This document shows, in pieces, positions 60,561 through 64,000 of a DNA stretch of 64,000 bases. Within the stretch, counting starts at the first letter, position 1. Every line of letters begins with the position of its first letter. The stretch comes from Falsiphaeobacter marinintestinus (lineage in GTDB: Bacteria > Pseudomonadota > Alphaproteobacteria > Rhodobacterales > Rhodobacteraceae). Where the stretch lies: positions 496,001 through 560,000 of the forward strand of contig NZ_VOGO01000001.1 of the NCBI RefSeq assembly GCF_007923355.1, read 5' to 3'. A model generated the notes under the pieces. The model worked only from the letters and a program-made list of their open reading frames with translations. It had not been told where the DNA came from and searched no databases. The position numbers were made by a program, and so were the translations under genes.

Positions 60561-61734
60561 CGGAGCGCTGAACGGCGTCAAAATTCTGGACCTCTCGCGC
60601 ATTCTGGCAGGGCCGACCTGTACCCAGCTTTTGGGCGATCTGGGGGCGTCGGTCATCAAGATCGAAAACCCGGTGACGCAAGGCGATGATACGCGCCAAT
60701 GGGGACCGCCCTATGTCACCGATGCCGACGGAAACCCAAGTGATCTGAGCGCCTATTTCATGTGCGCCAACCGCAACAAGCGGTCTGTCGCGGTGGATAT
60801 CACCACGGCTGAGGGTCAGGAAAAGATCAAATGGCTGGCCAGCCACGCCGACATCGTGATCGAGAATTTCAAGCCCGGTGGATTGGCCAAATACGGGTTG
60901 GGATATGACGCCTTGTCAAAGGATCTGCCGGGGCTCGTCTATTGTTCGATCTCGGGCTATGGCCAGACCGGACCGAACGCGTCCAAACCCGGCTATGACC
61001 TGATGGCACAGGGGTTTGGCGGCATCATGTCCCTGACAGGCGAACCCGATGGTCGCCCGATGAAGGTCGGAGTCGGCATCGCAGATGTCATGTGCGGCAT
61101 GTACGCGACCGTTGGTATCCTTGCTGCCCTGCGCCACCGTGACCAGACCGGCGAAGGCCAGTACATCGACCTGTCGCTGGTTGATGCCCAGATCGCCTGG
61201 ACCATCAACGAAGGCGTCAACTATATGATCTCGGGCGAGGTTCCGCAGCGGCGTGGCAACGCACACCCCAACATCGTTCCCTATGACACCTACGCCACCT
61301 CCGACGGTCATCTGGTCATCGCGGTGGGCAATGATTCCCAGTTTCGCCGGTTCTGCGACGCCCTCGGGCTGGGCGACATGCCCGACGATGCGCGTTTTGC
61401 AACAAACCCCGCCCGTCTGAGCAATCGCGTCGCATTGAACGACCGGCTGGTTCCCGCCTTGCATGCGCGAACCTCTGCCGAAGTGACCCGCGCGCTGGAA
61501 GCTGCAAAAATCCCGGTTGGGCCGGTCCAAACACTGGACCAGGTTTTCACCTCGGATCAGGTAGCGGCACGTGACATGCGCGTTGAAATGCAAGCTGATC
61601 CGGGCCCTGTCGAGCTGATTGGCAACCCGCTGAACCTGTCGCGCACTCCGGTTCAATACCGTCACGCGCCGCCCGTTTTCGGGGCCGATACCGATGACAT
61701 ATTAGGCAGTGACGATCCGTTCGGAACGGCTTGA
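60544..61734 (+). CDS. CaiB/BaiF-type CoA transferase
   Basis: A 396-residue class III CoA transferase. VKILDLSRILAGPTCTQLLG near residue 12, VIKIENP, NFKPGGLAKYGLGYDAL, YCSISGYGQTGP and QYIDLSLVDAQIAW with the conserved aspartate are the usual motifs. Such enzymes move CoA between acids. The start lies inside the ThDP-enzyme gene (ATG at 60544; a second ATG one codon later), so the two are tightly coupled; a CoA ester of the ThDP enzyme's substrate or product is a plausible link. Confidence 0.93.
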   Translation: MMAGSNGALNGVKILDLSRILAGPTCTQLLGDLGASVIKIENPVTQGDDTRQWGPPYVTDADGNPSDLSAYFMCANRNKRSVAVDITTAEGQEKIKWLASHADIVIENFKPGGLAKYGLGYDALSKDLPGLVYCSISGYGQTGPNASKPGYDLMAQGFGGIMSLTGEPDGRPMKVGVGIADVMCGMYATVGILAALRHRDQTGEGQYIDLSLVDAQIAWTINEGVNYMISGEVPQRRGNAHPNIVPYDTYATSDGHLVIAVGNDSQFRRFCDALGLGDMPDDARFATNPARLSNRVALNDRLVPALHARTSAEVTRALEAAKIPVGPVQTLDQVFTSDQVAARDMRVEMQADPGPVELIGNPLNLSRTPVQYRHAPPVFGADTDDILGSDDPFGTA

Positions 61735-61899
61735 CCGGCGCAGTTTCGCGCAGCGATCAGCAAAGGTTCGCAACAATTCTCGCGGCTTAACACACGGCAC
61801 TTCACCAATGCGTTAGGGGCGTCGATAGTTCCGGTGCAGCCCCGTACAGTCGATCCAACCACTTACACTCACGCCCACTTGTTACGATTGGACCTTCGC

Positions 61900-63258
61900 A
61901 TGACCACAGACATATTCGGCACTGACGTCTCACTGACGACGCCTGCGAGCCTTGAGGACTGGAATGCGGTCATGTTGGGGTTCATGGCCCATTCTGAGGT
62001 TACGCCAAAACACCTCACCCGTTTGTTAGAGTCCGAGCCGGAATTCGCGATGGGGCACGCGATCAAGGGGCTGTTCTACATGCTGATGGGCCGGCGCGAA
62101 CTGGTGGTCGTGGCAGAGACCGCGATGGCCGATGCTTTGGCCCATGCCGAAACCGCCTGCCCACGCGAGCGGATTTTCATCAAGGCACTTTCAGAATGGA
62201 TGGACGGGCGTCCGACAGGCTCCATTCAGTGCCTTGAGACCGCTTTGAACGACAATGCGCAGGATACACTGGCGATGAAACTCAGCCAGGCGATCCGGTT
62301 CGTTCTGGGTGACGTCGCAGGCATGTTGGAGTCGGTCCAGCGGGTCTTGCCAGCTTACGCGCCCGATCATCCGGGGCGGGGTTATTTGCTGGGCTGCCAT
62401 GCTTTTGCACTGGAAGAAAACGGCGACTATACAAAGGCCGAAATTGCCGGGCGTCAGGCGCTGTGGATGGCCCCGGACGATGCCTGGGGTCTGCATGCTG
62501 TGGCCCATGTTTATGACATGACCTGTGACGCGAAAGCCGGGCTTGACTGGCTGTCAGGCCGGGAAAACGCATGGGCGCATTGCAACAACTTCAAGTATCA
62601 CGTCTGGTGGCACAAGGCGCTGATGCATCTGGACCTGGGTCAGGTCGATGAGGTTCTGGATCTGTATGATCGTCAGATCCGCGCTGACAAAACTGATGAT
62701 TACCGGGATATTTCAAACGCGACTTCGCTGTTGATGCGGCTTGAACTGGACGGAGTACCAGTTGGCAACCGCTGGGAAGAACTGGCTGCGCTCAGCGCCA
62801 ACCGAACGCAGGATGGCTGCCTGATCTTTGCCGATCTGCACTATCTTCTGGCCCTGAACGGCGGCGACCGGGCCGAAGACCGTTCGGCCCTGGTTCAGCG
62901 TATTCACCGCGATGCACAGACTAGCGGCTGCGATATGCGCGCCCGCATGGCCAATCCGGGCGAAGCGGCGTCGCTGGGTCTTGAGGCGTTTGGCGAAACC
63001 CGCTTTGACGAGGCATTTGCCTATCTCGCCCAGGCACGCGGCACCATGCAACTTGCCGGAGGCAGTCATGCCCAGCGCGATGTCTTTGAACGACTGACCA
63101 TTGACGCTGGCCTGCGGGCCGGGCAACTGGACCGGGTCGAAATCATTCTGAATGAACGCCAGGCCCAACGCGGCGGGCGCGAGGATGGCTATGCCGTCGC
63201 GCGCCGCGATCTGATCGCGGCCGGGCGCGGCTCAGCCCATCGCGTTCCGGCGCAGTAA
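61900..63258 (+). CDS. TTC38-like tetratricopeptide repeat protein
   Basis: A 452-residue all-helical repeat protein resembling TTC38. HAVAHVYDMTCDAKAGLDWL and HCNNFKYHVWWHKALMHLDL are the conserved middle motifs, and YLLGCHAFALEENGDYTKAE is a repeat before them. It has no signal peptide and is likely a cytoplasmic scaffold. The ATG at 61900 was chosen; the frame is open to 61834. It lies 13 bases before an OpgC-like gene and may be co-transcribed. Confidence 0.83.
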   Translation: MTTDIFGTDVSLTTPASLEDWNAVMLGFMAHSEVTPKHLTRLLESEPEFAMGHAIKGLFYMLMGRRELVVVAETAMADALAHAETACPRERIFIKALSEWMDGRPTGSIQCLETALNDNAQDTLAMKLSQAIRFVLGDVAGMLESVQRVLPAYAPDHPGRGYLLGCHAFALEENGDYTKAEIAGRQALWMAPDDAWGLHAVAHVYDMTCDAKAGLDWLSGRENAWAHCNNFKYHVWWHKALMHLDLGQVDEVLDLYDRQIRADKTDDYRDISNATSLLMRLELDGVPVGNRWEELAALSANRTQDGCLIFADLHYLLALNGGDRAEDRSALVQRIHRDAQTSGCDMRARMANPGEAASLGLEAFGETRFDEAFAYLAQARGTMQLAGGSHAQRDVFERLTIDAGLRAGQLDRVEIILNERQAQRGGREDGYAVARRDLIAAGRGSAHRVPAQ

Positions 63259-63270
63259 GGACCGCAATTC

Positions 63271-64000
63271 ATGGCGTCAATTTCGCCCACGACCGACTTC
63301 GCCCCGTCCCGCGTGCACCATTCGGCGCCCGCGACAACACGCGATCCCCGGCTGGATTTCTATCGTGGCATCGCGATGTTCATCATCCTGATTGCACACA
63401 TCCCACGCAACTATTGGGCCAGTTGGATCCCGGCCCGATTCGGATATTCCGACGCGACCGAAATCTTTGTCTTTTGCTCGGGCATGGCCTCGGCCATCGC
63501 CTTTGGAGGCTGTTTCCTGCGTCAGGGATGGGCGATGGGCAGCGCCCGGGTCGCGTTTCGCGTTTGGCAGGTCTATTGGGCCCATATCTGCCTGTTCTTC
63601 TTCGTCGCGATGAGCATGGCAGCCATAGATATCTTTGGCGGCTTCGAGAAAAGTTATGTCGCATCCCTGAACCTCAGCCATTTCTTCAATGACCCGATGC
63701 CGCAGATGGTTGGGCTGTTCACGCTCAGTTATGTGCCAAACTACTTCGACATCCTGCCGATGTATCTGGTGATCCTTGCGCTGATGCCGTTAATGATGGC
63801 GTTTATGCAAATCGGGTTCTGGGCTGCGGCTGCGGCCAGCATCGCGATCTGGGGCGTGGCTCAGATGGGATGGTTGGCGCTTCCGGCCGAGCCGTGGTCA
63901 GATCGGCAGTGGTTCTTCAACCCGTTCGGCTGGCAGCTTTTGTTTTTCACCGGATTTGCTTTCATGCGCGGCTGGATACCGGCACCACCCGTGTCGCGTG
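63271..64000 (+). CDS. OpgC-like membrane acyltransferase (3' end outside window)
   Basis: A partial protein (243 residues visible) with several membrane segments. DPRLDFYRGIAMFIILIAHI at residue 26 is the OpgC/acyltransferase-family start, EIFVFCSGMASAIAFGGCFL and YFDILPMYLVILALMPLMMA are characteristic of OpgC, which succinylates periplasmic glucans in other bacteria. AAGGA lies 10 bases upstream of the ATG. The reaction here is inferred from family only. Confidence 0.87.
   Translation, partial: MASISPTTDFAPSRVHHSAPATTRDPRLDFYRGIAMFIILIAHIPRNYWASWIPARFGYSDATEIFVFCSGMASAIAFGGCFLRQGWAMGSARVAFRVWQVYWAHICLFFFVAMSMAAIDIFGGFEKSYVASLNLSHFFNDPMPQMVGLFTLSYVPNYFDILPMYLVILALMPLMMAFMQIGFWAAAAASIAIWGVAQMGWLALPAEPWSDRQWFFNPFGWQLLFFTGFAFMRGWIPAPPVSR

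Overview
The window looks like a chromosomal segment of a Rhodobacteraceae (Roseobacter-group) alphaproteobacterium. GC is high and genes are tightly packed, with many ATGA or TGATG stop/start overlaps. Several families here are typical of that group: the Hint-domain protein, the DUF2125 and DUF2161 proteins, the TIGR01459 HAD hydrolase, and F1 genes (atpHAGDC) standing apart from F0 genes. I cannot name a genus. I saw no IS element, prophage, CRISPR array, rRNA or tRNA. All calls come from reading the sequence; no database search was run.

Layout. 1-2284: end of a DUF4336 gene, then purE-purK. 2409-7263: a tandem SpoIIAA-like protein, then a minus-strand group of a DMT transporter, a secreted lipase-like hydrolase and an orphan phnM, then a bactofilin-like membrane protein. 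7374-10983: two paralogous RTX proteins, each with seven propeller-like repeats, separated by a decayed bactofilin-like fragment. 11074-13254: groES-groEL with a CIRCE operator, a promoter and a terminator. 13292-25494: single genes and small operons (sulfotransferase, DUF2161 nuclease-like, twin TraB/GumN proteins, Mn-pyrophosphatase, HAD, MaoC, ribF/YcgN/threonine aldolase, hydrolase/HCCA isomerase, prs). 25511-30844: an H-type lectin protein and the atpHAGDC operon. 31213-36238: methyltransferase, gloB, clpA and an M23 peptidase. 36245-40060: a MotA/MotB-like pair with a very long coiled-coil stator. 40130-49377: chaC, DUF2125, hisC-tyrC-extensin, class V aminotransferase with a divergent Lrp regulator, thioesterase, rpsD and the Hint protein.

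The most system-like parts are these. (1) The MotA/MotB-like proteins (36245-40060) form a predicted ion-driven membrane motor of unknown output, without recognisable flagellar, Tol/Exb or Zorya partners. (2) An RpoE-ChrR singlet-oxygen-type regulatory pair (50268-51484) sits divergent from a FAD amine oxidase-like / DUF1365 / DUF3833 operon. A near-consensus sigma-E promoter faces rpoE (TGATCC, 18 bases, TAAACT), and a weaker similar element faces the other way. (3) A molybdenum hydroxylase operon (FAD, 2Fe-2S and Mo subunits plus a MoaD-like protein) is followed by a DUF302 protein and a coupled ThDP-enzyme/CoA-transferase pair (54397-61734); this looks catabolic, but the substrate cannot be read from sequence. 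(4) The twin RTX propeller proteins form a small secreted-protein locus.

The window ends inside an OpgC-like acyltransferase gene.
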